Positions 17,567-26,006 of a DNA stretch of 64,000 bases are shown in pieces. Source of the DNA: JADGQN01 sp035315185. GTDB taxonomy: Bacteria; Desulfobacterota; Syntrophorhabdia; Syntrophorhabdales; WCHB1-27. The position numbers were made by a program, and so were the translations under genes. The notes beneath the pieces are model-generated. The model was not told where the DNA came from, searched no databases, and saw only the letters and a list, made by a program, of their open reading frames with translations. The number at the start of each line of letters is the position of its first letter. Position 1 is the stretch's first letter. The stretch lies in contig DATFYE010000206.1 in NCBI GenBank assembly GCA_035315185.1, positions 27,378-91,377 on the forward strand, written 5' to 3'.

Positions 17567-17717
17567 AAAACCTCCGTATCAGGATCGCTTCGCTTGAGGA
17601 CCGGCCTTGCAAGGCTCGAGGACTGCTTCGCTTAAGGACCGGGAACTCACGTTCCCTTGAGGCCATAAGCCTCACATCGCGATCACGTGTTTTGTTCTCT
17701 TCTGTTGGCGGCGAAGT

Positions 17718-17820
17718 AAAAAGCTCCAGGTGCGAGGCGCTCAAGTCACGGGGAGCAAAGGCGTACCTCGTGGTACGTCGCAGCTTCACGGGGCGCTGGC
17801 AACGAAGCAGATGGACTTTT
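17718..17820. repeat. Palindromic interspersed element, diverged copy 3
   Basis: About 103 bp with core GGCGTACCTCGTGGTACGTC and imperfect ends (AAAAAGCTCCAG... against ...GATGGACTTTT). It contains GGCAACGAAGCA, as in other copies. It ends 10 bp from the stop of the 2Fe-2S subunit gene. The adjoining 17580-17690 segment carries partial direct repeats of the type CTTGAGGACCGG. Confidence 0.55.
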
Positions 17821-17830
17821 GACAAAGCCG

Positions 17831-18304
17831 TCATTTAGCGATTTCTTGCGCTGCGGTGATAACCGCATCCACAATCTGCTGATATCCTGTGCACCGGCAG
17901 AGATTTCCGGAAATGGCTTTCCGTACGTCCATCGCCGTGGGCTTAGGATTCTTTTCCAGCAACGCCTTCGCTGACATGATCATACCCGGGGTACAAAAAC
18001 CGCACTGAATGCCTCCCTGCCGCACAAAGGCTACCTGCAGGGGATGCAGATTCTCACCCTGAGCAAGGCCTTCAATCGTGAGAATCTCTTTGCCATGAGC
18101 GTCCAGGGCAAGTACCAGACACGACGCCACAGGCTTCCCGTCCATGATGACCGTGCACGCACCGCACTCTCCCTCGTTACACGATTTCTTTGTGCCGGTA
18201 AAACCGAGCGTCTCGCGAAGGACTTCGACCAGAGTCCGGTGCGGTTCGATCTCCAGATCATATTCTTCTCCATTGACTCTGAGTGTAATCTCAACTTTTC
18301 TCAT
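17831..18304 (-). CDS. Molybdenum hydroxylase, 2Fe-2S subunit
   Basis: 157 residues from the ATG at 18304 (GGGAG site upstream; the longer frame is not needed). It carries both expected clusters: CNEGECGACTVIMDGKPVASC (plant-type) and CGFCTPG...GNLCRCTGY (alpha-helical), the usual arrangement of xanthine-dehydrogenase-family small subunits. It relays electrons from the Mo site to FAD. It is the last subunit of the operon, 11 bp after the FAD subunit. Confidence 0.93.
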   Translation of the reverse strand: MRKVEITLRVNGEEYDLEIEPHRTLVEVLRETLGFTGTKKSCNEGECGACTVIMDGKPVASCLVLALDAHGKEILTIEGLAQGENLHPLQVAFVRQGGIQCGFCTPGMIMSAKALLEKNPKPTAMDVRKAISGNLCRCTGYQQIVDAVITAAQEIAK

Positions 18305-18315
18305 GTGCGCTCCCT

Positions 18316-19215
18316 TTACCTCTTTGTGCTGTTCTTGACTCGTGAGCAGGCTTCGATGACTGCCCGCTTCGTGAGCACTTCCACCATGTCGCAACGGTAT
18401 CCCAGAGAAGCCCGAAGGTCCGTGATCGGGCTGCAGACCGTGCCGGCCACTTTTCCTGCCTGCTCCGCCAGGGCCTCTGTTATTTCGTTCCCAGCCAGTG
18501 TCTGTTCAGCCATCGGCGCCCTGATAGGTGTCGGAGCAACCGCTCCTAAAGCGATCCTGACTTCTTTGCACGTCCTGTTATCTTTATCCAGACAAACATA
18601 CGCGGCCACGCCCACCAGCGCCAGGTCCATCGCAGCGCGCCGCATCAGCTTCAGGTACGCGGCACAGCTTCTCTCCGGTTGTTTGGGGATCTGAATATGC
18701 GTCAATATTTCATTCCTGGCAACTTTAGACTCAGCGGGTCCCTTGAATAGTTTTTCAACAAGCACCGTGCGCTCGCCCTTCGGCCCCGAGAGCACGGCTT
18801 GTGCACCCATCGCAATCAAGGGTGGGGCCGTGTCTGCGGATGGCACGGCGCTGCAGAGGTTACCACCGATTGTAGCCAACGTCCTCACCTGGGGAGAGGC
18901 CATGACACAAACGGCGTCCCACAGGGCAGGCGCCTTCTCTTTGATGAGGGGCGACTCCTCCAGTTCAGCACAAGTCACGAGCGCGCCTATTTTGAGGCCC
19001 TTCTTGTCGTTGTAAGAGATGCCTTTAAGGGCCTTGATGTTTTTCACGTTAATGAGGTGTTCAGGCGTAAGAGCTCTCTTTTTCATTGCCAGAAGAAGAT
19101 CGGTGCCGCCGGCAAAAACTCTGGCCTTGTTACCATACTTCTTCAGCAGACCCAGCGCTCCCGCGACCGATGCGGGTGCATGGTGTTCGAATTTGGGTAG
19201 CCTTCTTATAAACAT
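18316..19215 (-). CDS. Molybdenum hydroxylase, FAD subunit
   Basis: About 299 residues. FAD-binding motifs are VFAGGTDLLLAMK and ATIGGNLCSAVPSADTAPPL, characteristic of CoxM/HcrB-type subunits. I see no extra loop with four Cys residues, the insert that marks 4-hydroxybenzoyl-CoA reductase, so that identity is not favoured. Its ATG overlaps the stop of the Mo subunit (TGATG) with GGAGGG upstream, which indicates translational coupling. Confidence 0.92.
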   Translation of the reverse strand: MFIRRLPKFEHHAPASVAGALGLLKKYGNKARVFAGGTDLLLAMKKRALTPEHLINVKNIKALKGISYNDKKGLKIGALVTCAELEESPLIKEKAPALWDAVCVMASPQVRTLATIGGNLCSAVPSADTAPPLIAMGAQAVLSGPKGERTVLVEKLFKGPAESKVARNEILTHIQIPKQPERSCAAYLKLMRRAAMDLALVGVAAYVCLDKDNRTCKEVRIALGAVAPTPIRAPMAEQTLAGNEITEALAEQAGKVAGTVCSPITDLRASLGYRCDMVEVLTKRAVIEACSRVKNSTKR

Positions 19216-21494
19216 CACTTTCCCTCCTTTTTCTTCAACGCTGCCAGGATCTTCTCAGGAGTAATGGGCAGGTCCTTGATTCTCACCCCGACCGCATCGT
19301 AGATGCCGTTCGCAATAGCCGCCAGGCTCGAGCACGAGCTTGCTTCCCCAGCACCCTTGGCGCCAAAGGGACCATAGGGGTCGTGCGTGTGGACATGCTC
19401 CACTATGTATTCAGGCGTGTCCAGGGCAGTCGGCTGTTTGTAGTCGCGCCACGTGTGATTGAGTACGCGCCCCTTTTCATCATAGAGGCAGTCTTCGAGC
19501 AGCGCATGTCCCGTCATGTGTGCGCTGCCGCCGTTCACCTGCCCATCCAGCATGACCGGGTGGATCGGCTGGCCGGCATCATCGGCGCTTATACCCTTGA
19601 TCAGCGTCACTCTCCCTGTCTCCCTGTCTACATCCACCATGACACCCGTGGCTATGAAGTCGAGTCCGTGTGCAAGGTTGCCACGGCCCGTTTTCCAGTC
19701 GACGATATCAATGTCCGTGGCGGCCCAGTAACCCCTGCCGTATAAGGGAGAGCCTTTCTCGTAATACGCCCTTCTCACGGCGGTTAAAAAATCCATCTTG
19801 ACATCCGCTCTCTCCTTGTGAAAAATCATGCTGTTCTTGAACTCGAGCTCTTCCGGATTGACCTTCAATTCTGCGCCCGCAATTTCAGCAAGCTGGCGCT
19901 TCAGGTCTTTGGCGGCGGCTATCGTGGCATTCCCATTCCAGTAAGTACACCGGTCGCCGAACATACCAGAATCGAAGATGGTCGTATCTGAATCGCTGAC
20001 GCCCTGGATGACGCTTTCAAAAGGAATACCGAGCACCTCTGCCGTCATCTGGCAGAAGATAGTATTGGACCCCTGTCCTATTTCCGTACCACCGTGGGTC
20101 ACGACAACGTTTCCGTCTTCCAGCAGCTTCAGCATGACTGAGGAGCCGAAATGGCCGCCCAGCCGCACACCTGAGGGGTGCGAGGCACAGCTGTAGCCGA
20201 TGCCCCTGCCCTTTGGTCTCGATGTTCTGCTCTCTTTCCAGCCGATCCTCTTACCGCATTTCTCTATGCATTCCGGCAACCCTGATACGTCGATTATAAG
20301 ACCATTGGCGGCATGCCAGTTACTGGTGACAGCGTTCATATACCTGATGTCAACCTGGTCAACACCGAGGTCCTCGGCCACAATGCTCAGCATGGAGTCG
20401 AGACAGTACTGTGCCAGAACAATCTCCTGGCCCCTTACCGTGCCGCACGGTGCCCTGTTCGAATAGGTAAGCTTCCCATGGTACTCGATGGCCGGGATCT
20501 TGTAGGGAACGTTCTGAAAAGCTCCGAAATAGTAAATGTTGAATGGCCCGATACCGGCGATAGGACCGCCTTCCAGCACGCATTCGGTCCGCAGCGCTGT
20601 AATCTGCCCGTTCTTCTTAAGGCCCATTTTCAGCTTGGCGTTCATCGCGTTCCGCTGCCGATACGCAGCCAGCACTTCGTCGTAGTTCAATACTGTTTTG
20701 ACCGGTCGCCCCGTCATCTGGGCCAGTTTCACCGTCGCAAAATCGATGTCGAAGGGATCATGTTTTCCCGAGAATCCACCGCCGACGAAGGGATTGACGA
20801 TCCTCATCTTTGATACGGGGATATCGAGAGCCCGGCACATATGGCGCCAGGTGATGTACGGGCTCTGTTTGGAGCCCTGCAACAGCACCCTCCCTGTCGG
20901 GTCGACCTCGGCAAGACACGCGTGAGGCTCGATGAATCCGACGGTAACGCGCTGCGAACTGAACGTCTCCTCCCGTATATAATCCGCCTCTTTGAACCCC
21001 TTTTCTATGTCACCGAAAAGGAAATCAGAGAAGTAAGCGATGTTGCTCTTCGAGAGCTCATTGACCAGGGGGGCTCCCGGCGCCATAGCATCTTCCGCCG
21101 TTAGAATAACGGGCAGCTCTTCGTAATCAACCTTGATGAGGTCGAGCGCCTCTTCAGCCCTGTCCTCGTCAACAGCCGCCACCGCAACGACACCTTCACC
21201 GAAGTGATGTACCTTGGTGACAGGCATGGGAAGCTGGTCTCTCGTGTCGGGCCTGGTGCCGTAAGGTATGCCCGGAAAATCCTTGCCCGTGACTATCGCC
21301 TTCACCCCTTTCAATGCCTTTGCCTTGCGCGTGTCGATATTGAGAATCTTTGCATGGGCAAGAGGACTCCGTAGGAGCTTTCCGTAAAGCATCCCGGGCG
21401 CAATGAGATCCGCTGCGTATTTGGCGGCCCCAGTCGCCTTTATACGTCCATCTGTTCTCTCCACTGGTTTTCCAACTACCGAATATTCTGCCAT
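19215..21494 (-). CDS. Molybdenum hydroxylase, molybdopterin-binding catalytic subunit
   Basis: 759 residues of the xanthine-dehydrogenase/aldehyde-oxidase large-subunit family. Landmarks are NPFVGGGFSGKHDPFDID, HGGTEIGQGSNTIFCQ, and GAKGAGEASSC near residue 717, whose Glu is the expected catalytic base. It should hydroxylate or dehydroxylate an aldehyde or N-heterocyclic/aromatic substrate. The exact substrate cannot be read from sequence. A MoaD-like gene precedes it by 36 bp and an aryl-acid ligase follows the operon. Confidence 0.9.
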   Translation of the reverse strand: MAEYSVVGKPVERTDGRIKATGAAKYAADLIAPGMLYGKLLRSPLAHAKILNIDTRKAKALKGVKAIVTGKDFPGIPYGTRPDTRDQLPMPVTKVHHFGEGVVAVAAVDEDRAEEALDLIKVDYEELPVILTAEDAMAPGAPLVNELSKSNIAYFSDFLFGDIEKGFKEADYIREETFSSQRVTVGFIEPHACLAEVDPTGRVLLQGSKQSPYITWRHMCRALDIPVSKMRIVNPFVGGGFSGKHDPFDIDFATVKLAQMTGRPVKTVLNYDEVLAAYRQRNAMNAKLKMGLKKNGQITALRTECVLEGGPIAGIGPFNIYYFGAFQNVPYKIPAIEYHGKLTYSNRAPCGTVRGQEIVLAQYCLDSMLSIVAEDLGVDQVDIRYMNAVTSNWHAANGLIIDVSGLPECIEKCGKRIGWKESRTSRPKGRGIGYSCASHPSGVRLGGHFGSSVMLKLLEDGNVVVTHGGTEIGQGSNTIFCQMTAEVLGIPFESVIQGVSDSDTTIFDSGMFGDRCTYWNGNATIAAAKDLKRQLAEIAGAELKVNPEELEFKNSMIFHKERADVKMDFLTAVRRAYYEKGSPLYGRGYWAATDIDIVDWKTGRGNLAHGLDFIATGVMVDVDRETGRVTLIKGISADDAGQPIHPVMLDGQVNGGSAHMTGHALLEDCLYDEKGRVLNHTWRDYKQPTALDTPEYIVEHVHTHDPYGPFGAKGAGEASSCSSLAAIANGIYDAVGVRIKDLPITPEKILAALKKKEGK

Positions 21495-21530
21495 GTGCCT
21501 TATCTCCTTTCTTGATCTGTAAGCAACTGA

Positions 21531-21821
21531 CTATCCTCCGCCAAGAGACATGATCTTGATGTTGACGGTATCGCCATCCTTCAAAAGCGTCTCCAGCTCC
21601 CGGTCACACTTCTGGTATGGGATATCGTTAATCTCTGCTTCCCAGTCGTCGGGATCGAGTGCACGCGCTCCGGGACGCACGTATTCTATCGGCATGGGCG
21701 CAGACAGGCGCTGCAACTCCTCCAGCAACTGGCGCAGCGTAATCTCGTTACCGGCAAACTCGATATACTCCCGATCCTCTACTCCTGGCATTACAAAATT
21801 CGACTTAAGATGTATTTTCAT
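21531..21821 (-). CDS. MoaD/ThiS-like ubiquitin-fold sulfur carrier
   Basis: 96 residues ending SLGGG, with the beta-grasp pattern ITLRQLLEELQ and LLKDGDTVNIKIMS. A C-terminal Gly-Gly is the activated end of sulfur carriers such as MoaD; here there are three glycines. An unusual acidic insert (RALDPDDWEAEINDIPYQ) sits in the middle. As the first gene of the hydroxylase operon it may supply sulfur for the pterin or for the cyanolysable sulfido ligand. No MoaE or E1-like partner lies in the window. Confidence 0.8.
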   Translation of the reverse strand: MKIHLKSNFVMPGVEDREYIEFAGNEITLRQLLEELQRLSAPMPIEYVRPGARALDPDDWEAEINDIPYQKCDRELETLLKDGDTVNIKIMSLGGG

Positions 21822-21931
21822 GGGTCATCCAATGGTTTAAAATGGGCTAGGGTCGCGACGAGAGAATCCCTCGGCTGGACACAACACTGCCTCTATGTTT
21901 TATAACGGGTAACAGGTCCACAGGTCAAGTA

Positions 21932-21959
21932 AAATGTCGTTCCGCATAATGAAATGTCG
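21932..21959. promoter_or_regulatory. Direct repeat AAATGTCG x2, candidate regulator site
   Basis: Two copies of AAATGTCG start 20 bp apart (21932, 21952), about two helical turns, with TTCCGCATAAT between them. They lie 111 bp upstream of the hydroxylase operon and about 90 bp upstream of the divergent radical SAM gene. No regulator gene is adjacent. The remaining gap contains a GGTTTGATT-type short tandem repeat (21968-22000). Confidence 0.35.
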
Positions 21960-22051
21960 AACTAGTTTTATTAGTTTGATTGGTTTGATTGGTTGTTAGT
22001 TGAGGCGCGGCGTATTAATTTATGAGAGAATGTATTCGGGGAGGGGAACTC

Positions 22052-23113
22052 ATGTCTTACGAACAAGGTGTAATCAGGCCACCGAGTGAGGCGCAAAGCC
22101 TGCTCATCCGCGTGACAAGGAACTGCCCATGGAACCAATGTGTTTTCTGTCCCGCGTACAAGGGCACGAAATTTTCCAAGCGGACTGTTGAAGACGTAAA
22201 AAGCGATATCGACAATATGGCACTGGCTTACGGTGCGCACGGGCACAGTATCACCACAGCCTTTCTTCAGGATGCGGACAGCCTCATACTTCCCACTGCG
22301 GACCTTCTGACAATATTGAACTATCTCAAGGTAAAGTTCCCGAGCATCAGCCGCGTCACAAGCTATGCCCGTGCCAATACGATGAAGCGCAAGACCGTTG
22401 AAGAGTATAAGCAGCTGAGAGAAGCCGGACTGACGAGGGTACATACGGGCATGGAGAGCGGGTCTGCACGCGTACTGAAGCTGATACAGAAAGGCACCAG
22501 CGCTGAGGCAATGGTCGAAGGGGGCATACGCGTGAAAGAATCCGGCATTTCCCTTTCAGAATACATCATGCCCGGTGTGGGCGGACGTGGGCTGAGCGAA
22601 GAACATGCCGTCGAGACAGCACGGCTGTTGAATGCTATTGAACCGGATTTCATCAGGGTACGTACCTTTGCCATGCATCCGCAATCCCCCATGCAGCGCA
22701 TGGTGGAGGAAGGCACCTTTCTACCCATGGCCGACGACGAGATCGCCGGAGAGATCCGGCTGCTGGTCGCCACTCTCAAAGAAATGCACAGCTATTTCTC
22801 CTGTGCCGATTTCAGTCTCAATCTTCTGATGCAGGTTGATGGGTATCTTGATGAGAAAAAGAAAGCAATGCTCGAAGAGCTCGACAAATTCCTCGCTCTC
22901 AGCAAGGAACAGAAGCAGGCGTACTCTCTCTTGCGTCGCTCATCACCAGGGGTTCCATATCCCCTGGACGTTCTGGAGGATAAGAACCTGCTCAATAAGA
23001 TTTTGCCCGAGATAACAAAATTGGAGAGCAAAGGGTCCGATGAATTCAACAGGTACATCTGGATGCTTATGACGTATCAGTTGCCGCAGCCGCAGACCGA
23101 GTACTGGACCTAA
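22052..23113 (+). CDS. Radical SAM protein
   Basis: About 353 residues. The iron-sulfur motif is C25-PWNQ-C30-VF-C33, a CX4CX2C spacing rather than the classical CX3CX2C, preceded by LIRVTRN. TGMESGSARVLKLIQKG and EYIMPGVGG are typical radical SAM barrel segments. The substrate is unknown; the group often has this CPWNxCxFC form. The ATG at 22052 is chosen over 22022 because GGGGAGGGG lies five bases upstream. A palindromic element begins exactly at its stop codon. Confidence 0.85.
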   Translation: MSYEQGVIRPPSEAQSLLIRVTRNCPWNQCVFCPAYKGTKFSKRTVEDVKSDIDNMALAYGAHGHSITTAFLQDADSLILPTADLLTILNYLKVKFPSISRVTSYARANTMKRKTVEEYKQLREAGLTRVHTGMESGSARVLKLIQKGTSAEAMVEGGIRVKESGISLSEYIMPGVGGRGLSEEHAVETARLLNAIEPDFIRVRTFAMHPQSPMQRMVEEGTFLPMADDEIAGEIRLLVATLKEMHSYFSCADFSLNLLMQVDGYLDEKKKAMLEELDKFLALSKEQKQAYSLLRRSSPGVPYPLDVLEDKNLLNKILPEITKLESKGSDEFNRYIWMLMTYQLPQPQTEYWT

Positions 23114-23239
23114 TACCAATTCGCCTTCAAGCGTATACCTTCGTTGTCGCTGCGTCGCCTTTCCTCGACGTACTTCTGAGTACGCCTGCGTCGTCTCCTC
23201 GCTGCCGCCTCGGTCTCCATCTTGAATGCAAATTGGTAT
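23113..23239. repeat. Palindromic interspersed element, copy 4
   Basis: 127 bp with terminal inverted repeats ATACCAATTCGCCTTCAAG and CTTGAATGCAAATTGGTAT, and core GTACT-TCTG-AGTAC. The left end overlaps the last base of the radical SAM stop codon. Same length as the copy at 27653, which lies in the opposite orientation. Confidence 0.85.
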
Positions 23240-23334
23240 AGCACATCAGCCATCAGCAACAGCGTTACGGTCCTGTAGGTTAACAAGAGAAACAAGAGAA
23301 ACCAGATGAACGAGAGAAACTCATTGCGCAGGCC

Positions 23335-24660
23335 TCATATCTCCTTTAGGAGGGCGTTCTTTGGTGAGTTGGCGATCTCTTCACTAATCGCCCTCATATA
23401 TAACGCTATCTTTTCGTCCTCGGGAGTGGTCAGGCAAGCAGGATTGTGGCCCTGGCGTTCATAGGCTTCCAGGGCAAACTGGATAGTAAGCCTTTCGGTA
23501 GCCTGGCCCGGCTGATAGACTGTTTCGTTGCCGTTTCGAGCTGTTTCAACCACAAGCTTTGCATTGATCAGTTCCTCGAGAAGCTGACTTACGAAGCGAG
23601 CGGGTATCTCAAGTGCCGTTGAAATCTCTCCGGCGCTCAGTGGTCTCTCTCCCTGGACAAATCTTTTCACAAGAAGGTGAAGTATCTTTAACGTCAGGAT
23701 TTTCCTCGACGCGAAACTCAAGTGAGCGAAATCCGGGTGGAAACCGTAGGTTTCGGAATTTTCGTCAGCAACCGCTACTTCGGCCCCAAAGAGCACAATC
23801 ATCCAGCTCAGCTGCAGCCACGCGAGAAACAACGGCATAGCGGCAAAGCTCCCATAAATGGGGCCATATCTCGATACACCAATCTGAAACGTGATGTAGA
23901 TCCACTCCACTACCTGAAAGATGGTTCCTGTTGCAACTCCAGCGAGAAGAGCAGATCTAACACTGACCTTGGTATTCGGTATGACGATGTAGTTCAGAAC
24001 GAGAAGGATCCAGATAGAAAGGTAGGGAAGAAATTTGAGTAGCAGTATGATGTAGGGGCTCAAATCTCCCAGAAGCTCGACTCTCTGCGCAATGGCATGA
24101 ACCTTACTGGCCACAACAACATTGAGGCTACTTGAAACGATGACGAGTATCGGCGCAATCACCAAGATCGCAATATAGTCCGTGAACTTTCGCACGAGAG
24201 TTCTCGCCTTCCTCACCCTCCAGATCTCGTTGAAAGCACTTTCGATATTACCGAGGATTGAGATAACCGTCCAGAGCAGAAGGACCACGCCAATACCGGC
24301 AACCAAGCCACCCTTCGTGCTCTCCAACAGCCTGCCCGCATACAGTACATATTTCTCCACCACGTCTGGGGGCCAGTTGGCGCGCTCAGCGAGCTGCACT
24401 ATCTGATTCTGGACAAACGCTTCCAGCCCAAAACCCTTAGCAACCCCAAAGAACAAAGCAAAAAGAGGCACTATCGAAAGAAGAGAGTAATAGGTGAGAG
24501 CCGATGCCCTCAGAAGACAGGTATCCCTGAAGAATCCACGCAACGCGAGGATAAGAACCCGCAAATCTTTTACCAGAAAGGCCCTACCCGGAGAGAGATC
24601 CTTCAGGCGAACTTCCCAGATACCGTGCTCAAGAAACCGGACTATGACTGAGACCATCAC
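23335..24660 (-). CDS. YihY/BrkB family membrane protein with C-terminal winged helix
   Basis: 441 residues. The YihY core has about six membrane helices; DTCLLRASALTYYSLLSIVPLFALFFG is the family hallmark, followed by IGVVLLLWTVISILGNIE and PLFLAWLQLSWMIVLFGAEVA. From about residue 330 the sequence becomes soluble and looks like a winged-helix domain (LSAGEISTALEIPARFVSQLLEEL). This longer form occurs in several anaerobes. Transport or regulatory function is unproven. The start is either GTG 24660 or ATG 24657; the GGGAGG site is very close to both. Confidence 0.85.
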   Translation of the reverse strand: MMVSVIVRFLEHGIWEVRLKDLSPGRAFLVKDLRVLILALRGFFRDTCLLRASALTYYSLLSIVPLFALFFGVAKGFGLEAFVQNQIVQLAERANWPPDVVEKYVLYAGRLLESTKGGLVAGIGVVLLLWTVISILGNIESAFNEIWRVRKARTLVRKFTDYIAILVIAPILVIVSSSLNVVVASKVHAIAQRVELLGDLSPYIILLLKFLPYLSIWILLVLNYIVIPNTKVSVRSALLAGVATGTIFQVVEWIYITFQIGVSRYGPIYGSFAAMPLFLAWLQLSWMIVLFGAEVAVADENSETYGFHPDFAHLSFASRKILTLKILHLLVKRFVQGERPLSAGEISTALEIPARFVSQLLEELINAKLVVETARNGNETVYQPGQATERLTIQFALEAYERQGHNPACLTTPEDEKIALYMRAISEEIANSPKNALLKEI

Positions 24661-24864
24661 CTCCCCCAGGCATGCGGGAGACTTTAGCGGGCATGCCCCC
24701 GATTCTTACCCACACAAGAACCGCGCGAGAGATACGGGCCTCTCCACGCCCAAAGAGCATAACAGACTTTACGCTGAAACCCAACCGTATCCTTAAGAGC
24801 TGGTTTGTCTGGTTTCTGTGGTTTTTCTAGCTTTTCTCGTTCAATTGATGAGCGGGGTACGGCC

Positions 24865-25665
24865 CTAAGACTTGAGGAGGCTTCTGATCTTTTGAAAAAG
24901 GGACTTCCTGATCTGCACCTTGAGGTAGAGATCTCCTGCTGGCTCTCCGGGAGCGCCATCGCTTACGCCACCTCTGAGACGCATAATTTGACCGTCCTGA
25001 ATGCCTGGCGGGACATTAACAACAAACTCCCTGGAATCGGCGGCGCTGCGGTAGGTGACTCGACCTCCTTGCTCTGCGAACTGGGGATCAAGGGGCAGTA
25101 AATCATACCGATCCTTCTCTCTCGGTGCCGTTGCCAGCCCAAGCATCTTCCTTACAGTGTAGCCAGCCAGTTTTATAAGGACTCCTGACAAGGCGGATGG
25201 TTGAGCAATCCCCGGGTCATCACGCTGCCTACGGTTAGACCCAAAAATGATTACTTTGCCGAAGACTCCGGGTCTGCGAAACTCAAAGGTCCGATACCCC
25301 TGGCCGTATGCCTTCGAGAATATTTCGTCAAAACCTCTGAAACCGAAGGCCTTCGCCATTTCCTCAAAAACCTGATTGATATCCGAACCGCGAAAAATAT
25401 CATTGTCGGAATAATCCTGTCTGAACCGATCGTGTGCAGAAGCGCCATACTCCTGTCTCAGACGATCGTATCGGCTTCGTTTGTCGGCGTTAGAGAGCAC
25501 TGCGTAAGCCTCGTTGATCTCCTTCATCCTTTCAACCGCTGATCCGTTTCCAGGGTTTCTGTCCGGATGGTACTCGAACGCGAGTCTCCGATAGGCTTCC
25601 TTAATACTCTGAAAAGAAGCGTCTCGTGTCACTCCCATAATCTGATAATAATCTTTAGCTTCCAT
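24865..25665 (-). CDS. J-domain co-chaperone (DnaJ/CbpA-like)
   Basis: 266 residues. The N-terminal J domain (DYYQIMGVTRDASFQSIKEAYRRLAFEYHPDRNPGN) carries the HPD motif that stimulates DnaK ATPase. A linker with Phe/Gly/Arg follows, and then one C-terminal substrate-binding domain (VTYRSAADSREFVVNVPPGIQDGQIMRLRG). It lacks the zinc-finger module, as in CbpA/DnaJ type II proteins. No dnaK or grpE is nearby. Confidence 0.9.
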   Translation of the reverse strand: MEAKDYYQIMGVTRDASFQSIKEAYRRLAFEYHPDRNPGNGSAVERMKEINEAYAVLSNADKRSRYDRLRQEYGASAHDRFRQDYSDNDIFRGSDINQVFEEMAKAFGFRGFDEIFSKAYGQGYRTFEFRRPGVFGKVIIFGSNRRQRDDPGIAQPSALSGVLIKLAGYTVRKMLGLATAPREKDRYDLLPLDPQFAEQGGRVTYRSAADSREFVVNVPPGIQDGQIMRLRGGVSDGAPGEPAGDLYLKVQIRKSLFQKIRSLLKS

Positions 25666-25727
25666 CTCCTGGAATCCTGCCTCGACACTATCGATAACCG
25701 ACCGACATGCGTGTTTCAGGAAAACGT

Positions 25728-26006
25728 CTAAGAAACGATTGTATCAGACTGTGAGCGAAAGTCAATGAGCCACTTGGATATTTCCCCTCGTGCCGGATGC
25801 TTAAGCCCCGTGGCTGCATACCTCCATTTGTAATCGACCATAAACAGACCGCGTGACGGCGTGTCGACACCCAGCGTCTTACCAGCCCTGATAATCGTTC
25901 CGCCCAACCCCACCAATAGATTTCCACAGGCAAGCGATTTCTGTCTATCCGGCCCGAGATCACTTGTTGGTAAGGAGAAGTAATGATCGTTGTGAGCCCA
26001 TGTCAT
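25728..26006 (-). pseudogene. Possible LysR-type regulator C-terminal remnant
   Basis: A 92-residue frame in the gap between the DnaJ gene and the GT39 gene, overlapping the latter's 3' end by 47 bp. The segment LLVGLGGTIIRAGKTLGVD followed by YKWRYAATGLKHPARGEISKWLIDF resembles the last part of a GcvA-like LysR substrate-binding domain. There is no DNA-binding domain and no convincing ribosome site. It may be a decayed fragment or chance similarity. Confidence 0.3.

Noticed and set aside
19215..21494. Assignment as 4-hydroxybenzoyl-CoA reductase
   Set aside because: The FAD subunit lacks the additional four-Cys loop expected for that enzyme, so only the general molybdenum hydroxylase family is claimed.
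23110..23295. 61-residue frame rich in Arg/Glu over copy 4 of the palindromic element
   Set aside because: The frame is translation of the repeat (AAARRRRRRTQ) and not a gene; similar frames arise over other copies.
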